Of a DNA stretch of 64,000 nt, positions 36,673 to 45,188 are shown piece after piece. This DNA comes from Bradyrhizobium sp. in8p8 (GTDB taxonomy: Bacteria > Pseudomonadota > Alphaproteobacteria > Rhizobiales > Xanthobacteraceae): contig NZ_AUGD01000001.1 in NCBI RefSeq assembly GCF_000426845.1, positions 830,001 through 894,000 of the forward strand. Reading direction: 5' to 3'. Both the position numbers and the translations under genes were made by a program. The notes below the pieces were generated by a model, which saw only the letters and a list, made by a program, of their open reading frames with translations, did not search any database and was not told the DNA's origin. Within the stretch, counting starts at the first letter, position 1. Every line of letters begins with the position of its first letter.

Positions 36673-37609
36673 GGTTGGCCCTCCCCAGCGCACCCATGAT
36701 GCCGCCGCGGCCGAACAGCACGATCAGCAGCAGCAGCGGGCCCAGGATCAGCGCCCAGTATTCGGTGATCTGCGACAGCAGCTCTTCCAGCAGCAGGAAC
36801 ACCACCGCGCCCATGACCGGGCCGAACAGCGTGCCCATGCCGCCCAGGATCACCATCACCATGAGGTCGCCGGAACGCGTCCAGTACATCACGGCCGGGC
36901 TGACGAAATCGGTGTTGTTGGCGAGCAGCGCGCCTGCGAGGCCGCACATCGTGCCCGAGATGACGAAGCAGACCAGCTGGTAGCGCTTGGCCGGGAAGCC
37001 GATCGCCTGCATGCGCTGCTCGTTGGAGCGCAGGCCCTGCACGACGAGGCCGAAGCGGGAGTTGACGATGCGCCAGATCAGGAAGATGACGCCGAACAGG
37101 CAGGCGAGGCAGAGATAGTAGAACTGGGTGCGGTTGCCGAGATCGATCAGGCCGGAGAAGTCGCTGCGCTTGTAGATCGTGAGGCCGTCATCGCCGCCGT
37201 AGCGGGCCAGCCCCGAGGCGACATAATAGGCCATCTGGGCGAAGGCGAGCGTGATCATGATGAAGTAGACGCCGCGGGTGCGCAGCGACAGCGCGCCGAT
37301 CACCAGCGCGAAAATCGCGGAAGCGGCGAGGGCGACCGGAAACTGGATGAACCCGCTTCCCACGCCTTCCTGCGCGAGCATGCCGACGGCGTAGCCGCCG
37401 ATGCCGAGATAGGCGGCGTGGCCAAAGCTCATCAGGCCGGCAAATCCCATGATGAGGTTGAGGCTCGCCGCCGCCAGCGCCAGGATGATGATGCGGGTGA
37501 ACAGCGTCAGGATGAAGATGTTGCCGGACAAGTGCGAATAGAGCGGCAGCAGCACGAGGCCCGCCAGCATCAGGGCCGTGACGGCCTTGCTCACCGTGAA
37601 AGCCTTCAT
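36665..37609 (-). CDS. livM: Branched-chain-type ABC transporter permease LivM
   Basis: 314 aa with about nine or ten membrane helices. AAASLNLIMGFAGLMSFGHA is the family's conserved segment, and NSRFGLVVQGLRSNEQRMQAIG the cytoplasmic coupling loop. Overlaps livH by 4 bases. Confidence 0.92.
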   Translation of the reverse strand: MKAFTVSKAVTALMLAGLVLLPLYSHLSGNIFILTLFTRIIILALAAASLNLIMGFAGLMSFGHAAYLGIGGYAVGMLAQEGVGSGFIQFPVALAASAIFALVIGALSLRTRGVYFIMITLAFAQMAYYVASGLARYGGDDGLTIYKRSDFSGLIDLGNRTQFYYLCLACLFGVIFLIWRIVNSRFGLVVQGLRSNEQRMQAIGFPAKRYQLVCFVISGTMCGLAGALLANNTDFVSPAVMYWTRSGDLMVMVILGGMGTLFGPVMGAVVFLLLEELLSQITEYWALILGPLLLLIVLFGRGGIMGALGRANRG

Positions 37610-38523
37610 CGACGGTTGGCCGGAAACAGCCCCTCCGGCCGCACCACCAGCACGATCGCCATCACGAGATAGATAAGCATGGACGACAGCGCGGGCGCGG
37701 CGGTGGAGGCGGCGGCGCCGCTCAGCACCTGCCGGAGCAGGTTCGGCAGGAAGGCACGACCGAGCGTATCGATCATGCCGACGAAGATCGCGGCGAGGAA
37801 TGCGCCGCGGATCGATCCGATGCCGCCGATCACGATGATGACGAAGGCGAGGATCAGGATGTTCTCGCCCATGCCGATCTGCACGGTGAGGATCGGCGCC
37901 TGCATCAGGCCGGCAAGGCCGGCGAGCGCGGCGCCCAAACCGAACACCAGCGTGTAGAGCAGCTTGATGTTGATTCCGAGCGCACCGATCATCTCGCGAT
38001 TGGAGGCGCCGGCCCGGATCAGCATGCCGATGCGGGTACGCATCACGCCGAGATAGAGCAACAGCGCGACCAGCAGCGCCACAGCGATGATGGCGAGGCG
38101 GTAGGCGGGATAGTGAATGCCGGGCAGGATCGGCACCGGCACGGTGAGCCAGGCCGGCAGCGGCAGCGCAAGGCCCGCCGGGCCCCAGATCAGCCTCACC
38201 GCTTCGTTGAAGAACAGGATCAGGCCGAAGGTTGCGAGCACATGGTCGAGATGGTCGCGGCCATAGAGGTGTCGCAGCGCCGTCACCTCCAGCACGATGC
38301 CGAGCACCAGCGTGGCCCCTAACGCCATCAGCGCGCCGAGCAGGAAGCTGCCGGTCCAGGCCGCGAACGTCGCGGCGAAATAGGCACCCATCATGTAGAG
38401 CGAGCCGTGCGCGAGATTGACGAGATCCATGATCCCGAACACCAGCGTCAGGCCGGCGGCGAGCAGGAACAGCAGCAGCCCGAACTGCAACCCATTCAAG
38501 AATTGTTCGACGACGAGCAGCAT
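37606..38523 (-). CDS. livH: Branched-chain-type ABC transporter permease LivH
   Basis: 305 aa membrane permease; QFLNGLQFGLLLFLLAAGLT and FGIMDLVNLAHGSLYMMGAY are the LivH N-terminal signature, and RTRIGMLIRAGASNREMIGALG the coupling loop. Start at MLLVVEQF (38523) with GAGAG upstream. First gene of the operon; no binding-protein gene accompanies it. Confidence 0.92.
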   Translation of the reverse strand: MLLVVEQFLNGLQFGLLLFLLAAGLTLVFGIMDLVNLAHGSLYMMGAYFAATFAAWTGSFLLGALMALGATLVLGIVLEVTALRHLYGRDHLDHVLATFGLILFFNEAVRLIWGPAGLALPLPAWLTVPVPILPGIHYPAYRLAIIAVALLVALLLYLGVMRTRIGMLIRAGASNREMIGALGINIKLLYTLVFGLGAALAGLAGLMQAPILTVQIGMGENILILAFVIIVIGGIGSIRGAFLAAIFVGMIDTLGRAFLPNLLRQVLSGAAASTAAPALSSMLIYLVMAIVLVVRPEGLFPANRR

Positions 38524-38666
38524 CAAGACTCTCTCAGGCGCACGCAGCGTCACGCCGATGTTCGAACACAGTCGCCATCAGTGAAAGAGCTCCCCCTGCC
38601 TCTTCAAGGCCGAAAAATGGGTAATGGCAGTATCGTTCCGAGGCAAGAGCGATTCGACACCAAAGA

Positions 38667-38690
38667 TGCACTTTGTTGCATGCGGGTGCA
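38667..38690. promoter_or_regulatory. Putative BoxR operator upstream of livH, three TGCA at 6-base spacing
   Basis: TGCA at 38667, 38677 and 38687, separated by exactly six bases each (CTTTGT, TGCGGG). The first 15 bases TGCACTTTGTTGCAT match the motif at 24996 and 27586. It is about 145 bases upstream of the livH start, 10 kb away from boxR. Confidence 0.7.
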
Positions 38691-38827
38691 TGCGGTCGAA
38701 ACGGCCCTGCAAGAAGGCTGCCGGAACGGCTGGGGCAACCTGCCGCAGCCAAGGGATCACCCTCGCGCGCTTGCCCAAGCGGATCTCATATGAGGTGCCA
38801 GTTGGAGCACCCCACAGGATCACAGCG

Positions 38828-38910
38828 TCACGGCCGGGCCTGTCGGGGCCATCCAACCTTGCCTGCAGCACGAAGAACGTGGATGCCCGGGACGAGCCCG
38901 GGCATGACGA
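38828..38910. repeat. Palindromic intergenic repeat
   Basis: TGCCCGGG (38884-38891) and CCCGGGCA (38897-38904) form an 8-base stem with a 5-base loop, preceded by GGCCGGGCCTGTCGGGGCC. Typical dispersed intergenic element. Confidence 0.55.
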
Positions 38911-38991
38911 CCTCTTGTGAACGTTGAATGCGAGCACCCTCCCCCATTGCCGGGGCGAGGGCGCTGCGATTGTCGGATCGAGTGGCTGCGT

Positions 38992-39210
38992 CTAGTGCGA
39001 CGTCACCTGCCGGGGAAGCTGGTCCGGCTCGGCGAGCACGCTGCTGGCCGTCGAGGCCTCCAGCGCGGCCATCCGGAACAGATAAGCGAGCGTCATCAGT
39101 CCGGAATCCTCCGCCATCTGAGCAAGCTCCAATGCCATGTCGGACATGTAGCCGAGATTCTCGTCCTTGATTTGCACCATGAGCTGGCTGTCCCGCATCA
39201 TGTTCGACAT
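38992..39210 (-). CDS. Small conserved-looking protein downstream of luxI-type gene
   Basis: 72 aa: MSNMMRDSQLMVQIKDENLG start, predicted mainly helical (DMALELAQMAEDSGLMTLAYL), with a polar tail. Its start lies 1 base after the stop of the homoserine-lactone synthase, so it is co-translated with it. I recognise no domain. The frame continues upstream inside the synthase gene, but composition there is that of a shadow frame. Confidence 0.65.
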   Translation of the reverse strand: MSNMMRDSQLMVQIKDENLGYMSDMALELAQMAEDSGLMTLAYLFRMAALEASTASSVLAEPDQLPRQVTSH

Positions 39211-39211
39211 C

Positions 39212-39871
39212 TCAGGCACTCTTTCGTTGCGCGGCAGCGAGGCCGCAGAGGTTGGCACGGGCGACGGCATCCAGACGCGGGCCGTCCTGGCGAACGACCG
39301 AGGCCATGCCGATCCGATCACGCAGGGCATCGAGCGTTTGCCGACGAATGTCGATGGTCGCCGCCATGGTCCATGCGTTCTCCACCAGAGCCGGCAGGCC
39401 AAGCGGCGTCACGACGAACCCGGCTTCGTGAAAGCGCGGCAACCACCAGGTTTCCATGATCGCGCTGACCTGCGCGATCCCCTGATTGAGGCAGAACTCC
39501 TGCACCGCCGCCATCAGTTGCGCGTTGAGTGCGCCGTCGCGGCGATCACGAACGACGAAGTAGCGCGACCATTCCCAAATCAGCGGATCGGCGGGGCACC
39601 CGCGCATCGACGCCAGATGCGGGAACACCTCGCTCATCATCGACGGCTTGGTCGTCGGGTAGAGCCGGTGACCGCCGACGACGCGGCGCCCTTCCAGCGC
39701 CAGCAGATAGACGGTGTCCTCGTCGTCATAGGAATCGATCTCGCGGCCATCCGGCCTGCGCAGAGTCTCCCAGCGACGCTCCTCGACGAAGATGTCGTGA
39801 CGCAGCCGGAAATGCTGCTCGATCACGTCTTCGTAAAGGTGGCGGTTGATCGCGGAAATTGCGTGAATCAT
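39212..39871 (-). CDS. bjaI: Acyl/aryl-homoserine-lactone synthase, BjaI/BraI/RpaI type
   Basis: 219 aa LuxI-family enzyme. Conserved residues: Arg24, Phe28 and Trp34 in RLRHDIFVEERRWE, Glu44/Asp46 and Asp49, Arg69 in VVGGHRLYPT. It resembles the rhizobial group that uses acyl- or aryl-CoA (isovaleryl, cinnamoyl, p-coumaroyl) instead of acyl-ACP; which acyl group cannot be told here. Start at MIHAISAIN (39871); an ATG four codons upstream is possible. A lux-box palindrome lies 57-77 bases upstream and the luxR-type gene precedes it on the same strand. Confidence 0.88.
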   Translation of the reverse strand: MIHAISAINRHLYEDVIEQHFRLRHDIFVEERRWETLRRPDGREIDSYDDEDTVYLLALEGRRVVGGHRLYPTTKPSMMSEVFPHLASMRGCPADPLIWEWSRYFVVRDRRDGALNAQLMAAVQEFCLNQGIAQVSAIMETWWLPRFHEAGFVVTPLGLPALVENAWTMAATIDIRRQTLDALRDRIGMASVVRQDGPRLDAVARANLCGLAAAQRKSA

Positions 39872-39927
39872 GAAAGCCCCCATTGATCCTCAACGGAGAC
39901 AGGGTCTGCGAAAAGGCGCAGGTCCGG

Positions 39928-39948
39928 TATTGGGAAATTTCCCAGTAC
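39928..39948. promoter_or_regulatory. lux-box-like palindrome upstream of bjaI
   Basis: Core TGGGAAATTTCCCA (39931-39944) is a perfect 14-base palindrome, extended by GTA/TAC flanks with one mismatch pair. It sits between the luxR stop (39954) and the synthase start, the expected place for positive feedback. Confidence 0.75.
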
Positions 39949-39953
39949 GGCGC

Positions 39954-40685
39954 TTAGGGATTGATGATCTTGTTCCGAATCGCCAGCGCCACCGCATGCG
40001 TACGGTTGACGGCACCGAGCTTGCGCGCAGCACTAGCAAGATGCTCTTCGGCTGTGCGCTGCGTGATATGCAGGATCTCGCCGATTTCCCAGGCTGACTT
40101 CCCCTGCGAGGCCCAGGCGATCACCTCGCGCTCGCGTGGGGTGAGGCGCGCCGGCGAATGCGGCACCGGCTGGAGCAGACGGCGAATGTGGTCGAAGCCA
40201 TACATCGCCATCAGGTGCAGCGCTGGCTTGCTGCGGGGATTGAGGTCGAGGTGGACGCCGCCGAGCGACACTGCGGCCTCATAGCCGGTGAGCCCGTGGA
40301 TTGGCACGATGAAGCCGCGCGACATGCGAAACTCGCTGGCGCGATTCATCACCTCGGCCGCGTACGGCTCGAGTTCGGCATCATACGGCGCTTCCGACCA
40401 TTCGAACGGGTTGATCGATTGCCGGCACAGCCGCACCACCGGATCGAAGCGGTCGTAATTGTTCTGGGTGTAGAGGCTGAACCATCCAGCCGGCCAGCGC
40501 TTGGCGAGCACCATTTGTGCAAACTGCTGGTCAGGGTTTGGCAATCCCGTCACGATGATGGTTTCGAAGCCGAAGCGACCGAACGCTGTTTCGAGCGCAT
40601 TCATGGCGTCAGGTATCTTGCGATAGGTCTCCAGGCCTTCGATGAAGTCGAGCGCCTCCCGGCCATAATCCACGACGGCAGACAT
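39954..40685 (-). CDS. bjaR: LuxR-family quorum-sensing regulator, BjaR type
   Basis: 243 aa. N-terminal autoinducer-binding domain (about 15-165) with FETIIVTGLPN, WPAGWFSLYTQNNYDRFDPV (Trp, Tyr and Asp of the ligand pocket) and GFIVPIHGL; C-terminal GerE HTH (about 180-240) with LTPREREVIAWASQGKSAWE and RTAEEHLASAARKLG. Start at MSAVVDYG (40685). Pairs with the synthase just downstream. Confidence 0.9.
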   Translation of the reverse strand: MSAVVDYGREALDFIEGLETYRKIPDAMNALETAFGRFGFETIIVTGLPNPDQQFAQMVLAKRWPAGWFSLYTQNNYDRFDPVVRLCRQSINPFEWSEAPYDAELEPYAAEVMNRASEFRMSRGFIVPIHGLTGYEAAVSLGGVHLDLNPRSKPALHLMAMYGFDHIRRLLQPVPHSPARLTPREREVIAWASQGKSAWEIGEILHITQRTAEEHLASAARKLGAVNRTHAVALAIRNKIINP

Positions 40686-40812
40686 CAGTGCGTTTCCTGA
40701 CCCTCGCTGTCCGCTATAGCACGTATGTGGCAGCTGCCTCAATTCGCTGCACCCGTAGTTTGCCGGTGTTCCTCTGCTCCGAAAGTTTAATCTACTTGTG
40801 GAAGAAGCGACG

Positions 40813-40827
40813 TCAGGTTACACCTGA
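40813..40827. promoter_or_regulatory. TCAGGT-N3-ACCTGA palindrome
   Basis: Perfect 15-base palindrome 26 bases upstream of the small gene at 40853 and about 130 bases upstream of the luxR-type gene. Could be a second regulator site in the quorum-sensing region. Confidence 0.45.
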
Positions 40828-40852
40828 ACGTGTCCGAAGCGGGAAAGCCACG

Positions 40853-41029
40853 ATGCAAGACGAGGACATCGCCCTCAACAGCGTGCTCGGCCTGGAATTG
40901 AACCGCGTGTTTTTTGCTGTCCACGCAACGGCAAACAAGCAGAAGATCATCGAGTTTGCGCGCGAGGTGCTGCGAGGCGAGCGCGCAGAGCTGGCCGAAA
41001 GCATATTGCCCGAGGGGCCGGCAAGTTAA
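40853..41029 (+). CDS. Small protein of unknown function
   Basis: 58 aa, MQDEDIALNSVLGLELNRVF at the start and a predicted amphipathic helix (NKQKIIEFAREVLRGERAEL). The ribosome site (GGGAAAG) is fair. The frame extends 55 codons upstream into the intergenic region without good coding character. No known family; could be a small regulator of the adjacent quorum-sensing genes. Confidence 0.45.
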   Translation: MQDEDIALNSVLGLELNRVFFAVHATANKQKIIEFAREVLRGERAELAESILPEGPAS

Positions 41030-41183
41030 GCTGCGCCATGCTGTGACGATTGCCGTCAGCGTGAGCGACTCCGCACGTCGATTCAATCGTCGTGCATATA
41101 TCCGGTCCATCTCACCGGACGACGTCAGTCACGCGCTTTGGGCAAGTGCCAGCTGAACGAACTGGACGGCGGGTCGCCTTCCG

Positions 41184-41396
41184 TCAATCAGACGAACTGT
41201 TTGTGAGATCGATCAGCGCACGGCGGCCGACTGACGTCAGTTCCTCCAAAGCCGTCGTCCCGGAACGGGCTGCTTCCATCAGCCGCGCGGCAATCAGCTT
41301 CCTGCTCTCATGATCGCCGCCATGCCTGACGTGACTGAAGGCCGCATCGAGTGCCGCATCCAGCATGGTTTGCATGCGGCCTTCGAACTCGCTCAT
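41184..41396 (-). CDS. Small helical protein of unknown function
   Basis: 70 aa from MSEFEGRM; helical, with an Ala-rich segment (MLDAALDAAFSHVRHGGDHE) and ALEELTSVGRRALIDLTNSS at the end. The start has GGGACAGG directly upstream. Upstream codons in the same frame are Arg/Ser-rich and look non-coding. A strong palindrome at 41457-41480 lies in its promoter region. Confidence 0.55.
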   Translation of the reverse strand: MSEFEGRMQTMLDAALDAAFSHVRHGGDHESRKLIAARLMEAARSGTTALEELTSVGRRALIDLTNSSSD

Positions 41397-41715
41397 CCTG
41401 TCCCGTCCCGCCTCAGCACTCCGCCTGAGCGCACTTATGGACCTGCGCGGTAAAATCGTATGTTCACAAGTGAACGTACGGCGATTGATTGGGGTTGGTC
41501 GCGACCAGCGGAGGAGATCAGCGCGACCGCGCTGCCCCAAAACGGCAGCGAGACGAATAGCTGACCTCAGCTGCTGATAGCTGCACGAAGAAGAGGCAAT
41601 ACAACCGATATCAGCGAGGTTTGTTCCGAGGGTGAGGCGGCAAAATTGCATAAGCTCCCCTCTATGCGGCCCGCCATTCTTTGCTTAGAAAAAATGCCCG
41701 GAACCAGGACAGGGC
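41397..41715. other. Divergent region between small gene and kaiC
   Basis: 319 bases, no gene. Contains the palindrome at 41457-41480. Holds the kaiC promoter; I could not recognise a confident EcfG (GGAAC ... GTT) or sigma70 box. Confidence 0.5.
41457..41480. promoter_or_regulatory. 24-base palindrome, TetR-operator-like
   Basis: Core TGTTCACAAGTGAACG with CGTA/TACG flanks; symmetric except one wobble pair and the central A-A. TTCAC ... GTGAA palindromes are typical of TetR-family operators. It lies 61-84 bases upstream of the small gene at 41396. No TetR gene is in the window. Confidence 0.55.
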
Positions 41716-43413
41716 ATGACTGAAGGCATCACGAAATCTGCAACCGGCATCGAAGGCTTCGACGATCTCACACTTGGAGGCCTTCCCACCGGACGGCCAA
41801 CTCTGGTCTGCGGTTCGGCCGGCTGCGGCAAGACATTGTTCGCGTCGACATTCCTCTTCAACGGCGCGCGGCTCCACGACGAGCCTGGGGTCTTCGTAAC
41901 CTTCGAGGAGCGCCCCGTCGACATCGTGGCCAACGTTGACTCGCTTGGCTTTGATCTACAGGGACTGATCGATCAGTCGCGGATTCACATCGAGCACATC
42001 GAAATCGATCCAGCGGAAGTCGCGGAGATCGGCGACTATGATCTCGAGGCCCTTTTCCTGCGGCTTGAATTCGCCGTCGACCAGATCGGCGCCAAGCGCA
42101 TCGTGCTCGACACGATCGAAAGCCTGTTCTCCGCATTTTCCAACCCAGCGATCCTGCGTGCCGAGATCCGCCGCCTGTTCGACTGGCTCAAGCAGAAGGG
42201 CCTGACCGCGGTCATCACCGGCGAGCGCGGCGACGGCAGCCTGACACGTCAGGGCCTGGAGGAATATGTGTCCGACTGCGTGATCCTGCTCGATCACCGT
42301 GTCGACAACCAGATCTCGACGCGCCGCCTGCGCATCGTCAAATATCGCGGGACCGCCCACGGCACCAACGAATATCCGTTCCTGATCGACGAGGACGGTT
42401 TCAGCGTGCTGCCGGTTTCCTCGCTCGGCCTCGGCCACAAGGTATTCGACGATCGCATCTCGACCGGCGTGCCTGACCTCGACGCCATGCTGACCGGCGG
42501 CGGCTTCTATCGCGGCAGCAGCATCCTGCTCACCGGCGTCGCCGGCTCGGGCAAGAGCTCGCTGGCCTGCATGATGGCCAACGCTGCCTGCGAACGTGGC
42601 GAGCGCGCACTCTATTTGTCGTTCGAGGAGTCCGAGGCTCAGACCGTTCGCAACATGAAGTCGATCGGCACCGACCTCGGCAAATGGCTGAAGGACGGGC
42701 AGTTGCGTTACATCGCGACACGCCCGACGTTCTATTCTCTCGAGATGCATCTCGCGATCATGTTGCGCGAGATCGGCAGGTTCAAGCCGCAGCTCGTCGT
42801 GCTCGATCCGATCTCCGCATTTACCGGGTCGGCTGACATCAGCGAGGTTCAGACGATGCTTTTGCGCATCGTCGACTACCTCAAATCCAATGGCGTCACG
42901 GCCGTCTTCACCCATCTTGCCAACGTCCAGCAGGCGGAAACCGATGCCGGCCTGTCGTCACTGATGGACGGATGGATCCTGTTGCTAAACCGCGAGGCGA
43001 ACGGCGAGTTCAACAGAGAGCTCTATCTGCTGAAGGCGCGAGGCATCGCCCATTCCAACCAGGTTCGCGAGTTCGTGATGTCGAGCAGCGGCATTCACCT
43101 GCTGGAGCCCTACCTCGGCGAAGGCGGCGCATTGACCGGTTCGGCCCGCCGAAACGAGGAAGCGCGGGCCCGGCGGACAGAAGCGACGAGGCGGTCCGAG
43201 GTCGCGCGCCTGCAGGACCAGGTGACGCAGCGGCGGCGGCGTGCCCTCGCGCAGATCGAGGCCCTCAAGGCCGATATTGATGCCGACGAGGCTGAACTCA
43301 ACCGCCTCGTTTCGGCCGAGACGCATTACCTTCAGCAGAGCCGGGACGACGCCGCAGCACTTGCGCGGGGACGGGGAATGGAAGCCCCCTCCGGCAAGAC
43401 AAGACAGGACTGA
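41716..43413 (+). CDS. kaiC: KaiC clock ATPase/autokinase
   Basis: 565 aa, two RecA-like domains. CI: Walker A GSAGCGKT (33-40), catalytic Glu64/Glu65; CII: Walker A GVAGSGKS (274-281), Glu304/Glu305. The stretch ETDAGLSSLMDGWILL aligns with the cyanobacterial phosphorylation loop, putting Ser414-Ser415 at the Ser431-Thr432 sites and Thr409 at Thr426. After VREFVMSSSGIHLLEPY a charged coiled coil (about 480-550) replaces the KaiA-binding tail, so it is longer than the 519-residue cyanobacterial form. Head of a kaiC-kaiB-kinase operon without kaiA, as in R. palustris. Confidence 0.93.
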   Translation: MTEGITKSATGIEGFDDLTLGGLPTGRPTLVCGSAGCGKTLFASTFLFNGARLHDEPGVFVTFEERPVDIVANVDSLGFDLQGLIDQSRIHIEHIEIDPAEVAEIGDYDLEALFLRLEFAVDQIGAKRIVLDTIESLFSAFSNPAILRAEIRRLFDWLKQKGLTAVITGERGDGSLTRQGLEEYVSDCVILLDHRVDNQISTRRLRIVKYRGTAHGTNEYPFLIDEDGFSVLPVSSLGLGHKVFDDRISTGVPDLDAMLTGGGFYRGSSILLTGVAGSGKSSLACMMANAACERGERALYLSFEESEAQTVRNMKSIGTDLGKWLKDGQLRYIATRPTFYSLEMHLAIMLREIGRFKPQLVVLDPISAFTGSADISEVQTMLLRIVDYLKSNGVTAVFTHLANVQQAETDAGLSSLMDGWILLLNREANGEFNRELYLLKARGIAHSNQVREFVMSSSGIHLLEPYLGEGGALTGSARRNEEARARRTEATRRSEVARLQDQVTQRRRRALAQIEALKADIDADEAELNRLVSAETHYLQQSRDDAAALARGRGMEAPSGKTRQD

Positions 43414-43416
43414 ACC

Positions 43417-43704
43417 ATGTCCCAAGCAAGCAACGAGCCCGTGAAGCTCGTCCTCTACGTCGCCGGCGAGACACCCAAATCGCTCGCCGCGATCCGCAAT
43501 CTCGAAAAGATCTGCTCCGAACATCTGGCAGGCAAGTACAAGGTCGAGGTGGTCGATCTCAAGAAGCAGCCGCAGCTGGCGCGCGAGCACGGCATCGTCG
43601 CCATCCCGACCCTGGTGAAGGAGCTTCCGGTCCCCATTCGCAAGATCATCGGGGACCTTTCGGACACCCAGAAGGTTCTAGTTCATCTGTCGGTTGAGGG
43701 ATGA
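43417..43704 (+). CDS. kaiB: KaiB clock protein
   Basis: 95 aa thioredoxin-like protein: [60 protein letters not shown]. Full KaiB length. In cyanobacteria KaiB changes fold to bind phosphorylated KaiC. Starts 3 bases after kaiC ends and overlaps the kinase start by 4 bases. Confidence 0.95.
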   Translation: MSQASNEPVKLVLYVAGETPKSLAAIRNLEKICSEHLAGKYKVEVVDLKKQPQLAREHGIVAIPTLVKELPVPIRKIIGDLSDTQKVLVHLSVEG

Positions 43705-45188
43705 TGACGGTGGTGTCGCTCGTATCCGCGTTGACCCGGGATGAGCTCGAAGCTCGGCTTTATGAAGCCGAGGAGACGCTCCGGGCCATCCGCGAGGGCG
43801 AGATCGATGCCGTGGTCATCAAGGGCGGAGCCACCGAACAGGTCTTCACGCTCGAAGGCGGCAGCCAGTCCTACCGCACCTTCATGGAGGCGATGGACAT
43901 CGGCGCCGCGGCCTTCGACGCCGAGGGCCAGCTGCTCTATGCCAACCAGGCGCTGTGCAAATTGCTGGACCGGCCGGCCGGCGCATTGTCGGGGCAGGCG
44001 CTGCTGGACATCCTCGATGCCGTCAATCAGACCACGTTCCGCCGCCTGCTGACACAGGCGTTGAAGGAACGCCAATCCGCCGAAATCCACGTTCGCGTGG
44101 GTGACAGCGAGCGCAGCTTTCTCCTCACGGGAGCCCCGATCGATTTCGGCATCGTGAGCGGGGTCGCGATTACCTTCACAGACATCAGCGAACGGGAGCA
44201 GATCGCCGCCGCCAAGGAATCGGAGCGGCTGGCGCGGTCCGTGCTCGCCTCGGCCAACGAGGCCGTCATCGTTTGCGACCGCTCCGGCAGGGTCACTCAC
44301 ATCAATGCTGCCGCCGAGCGGATCTGCGCCGAGGCTCCGATCGGAAAGCCGTTCGAGGAGGCGATCGAGCTGACCTTCGCCGATGCGTCCGAGCTGATGT
44401 CAGGCGCCGATATCGTCGCGATGGCGACCAGCGGCACGCCGGTTCAGGGACTCGAAGCCGCCGTGAAGACATCGGCGATCGACGTCACGGACGTCATGAT
44501 CAGCGCAGCGCCGCTCATCGTATCCGGCGACCGGACACAGGGCTGCGTGGTCACGCTGATCAACCTGTCGCAGCGCAAGGCCGCCGAGCGCCGCCAGGCT
44601 CTTCTGATGGGCGAGCTCGACCACCGCGTCAAGAACACGCTTGCCATGGTGCTGGCGATCTCGGCCCGCACCGCAGCTCACGAACGTACGATCGAGGACT
44701 TCCAGAAATCCTTTTCCGGCCGCATCCAGGCCTTGGCGGCCACCCACACGCTGCTGTCCAACGCGTCCTGGGAGAACCTGCAGATCAAGGATGTGCTTCG
44801 CGTCGAGCTTGCGCCCTATGCAACGCTATCCAGCGGACGCATCACCATGGAAGGACTGGACATTTCCGTGGATTCCAAGACGGCCGTCTCCCTTGGGCTC
44901 GTCTTCCACGAGCTGACGACCAACGCGGTGAAATACGGCGCGCTTTCGACCCGATCCGGCAAGCTGTCGGTTCGGCGCCTTGGCCTGCTCGAGGACGGCG
45001 CCCTGCAGATCGAATGGGAAGAACGCGATGGCCCCCTGGTGACGCCGCCGACGACCTCAGGCTTCGGACAGACCTTGATCTCGCGCAGCCTGGGTAGCGG
45101 TCCCAACGGCGGCACGAAGCTCGAATACCGTCCGAGCGGCGTGGTTTGCCAGATCGTGATTCCGAAATACGGCCACTTCCTTTCCTGA
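43701..45188 (+). CDS. PAS-containing HWE-family histidine kinase of the kai operon
   Basis: 495 aa soluble kinase. An N-terminal short helix, then two PAS domains (about 60-165 and 175-290), then the HWE-type dimerisation helix with His308 in [14 protein letters not shown], and a HATPase with [14 protein letters not shown] and a [12 protein letters not shown] lid. HWE kinases often feed the PhyR/NepR/EcfG general stress response. Co-translated with kaiB, it is the likely output or input of the KaiBC timer; no response regulator is adjacent. Confidence 0.88.
   Translation: MMTVVSLVSALTRDELEARLYEAEETLRAIREGEIDAVVIKGGATEQVFTLEGGSQSYRTFMEAMDIGAAAFDAEGQLLYANQALCKLLDRPAGALSGQALLDILDAVNQTTFRRLLTQALKERQSAEIHVRVGDSERSFLLTGAPIDFGIVSGVAITFTDISEREQIAAAKESERLARSVLASANEAVIVCDRSGRVTHINAAAERICAEAPIGKPFEEAIELTFADASELMSGADIVAMATSGTPVQGLEAAVKTSAIDVTDVMISAAPLIVSGDRTQGCVVTLINLSQRKAAERRQALLMGELDHRVKNTLAMVLAISARTAAHERTIEDFQKSFSGRIQALAATHTLLSNASWENLQIKDVLRVELAPYATLSSGRITMEGLDISVDSKTAVSLGLVFHELTTNAVKYGALSTRSGKLSVRRLGLLEDGALQIEWEERDGPLVTPPTTSGFGQTLISRSLGSGPNGGTKLEYRPSGVVCQIVIPKYGHFLS

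Larger units (their letters stand above)
38524..38991. other. Intergenic region upstream of livH
   Basis: 468 bases with no plausible gene. Holds the promoter of livHMGF, the triple-TGCA site (38667-38690) and a repeat (38828-38910). The rightmost 80 bases are downstream of the small gene at 38992. Confidence 0.6.

Noticed and set aside
41101-41119. TCCGGT-N7-ACCGGA hairpin after the small gene at 40853
   Set aside because: Short 6-base arms without T-tract; expected by chance at this GC content.
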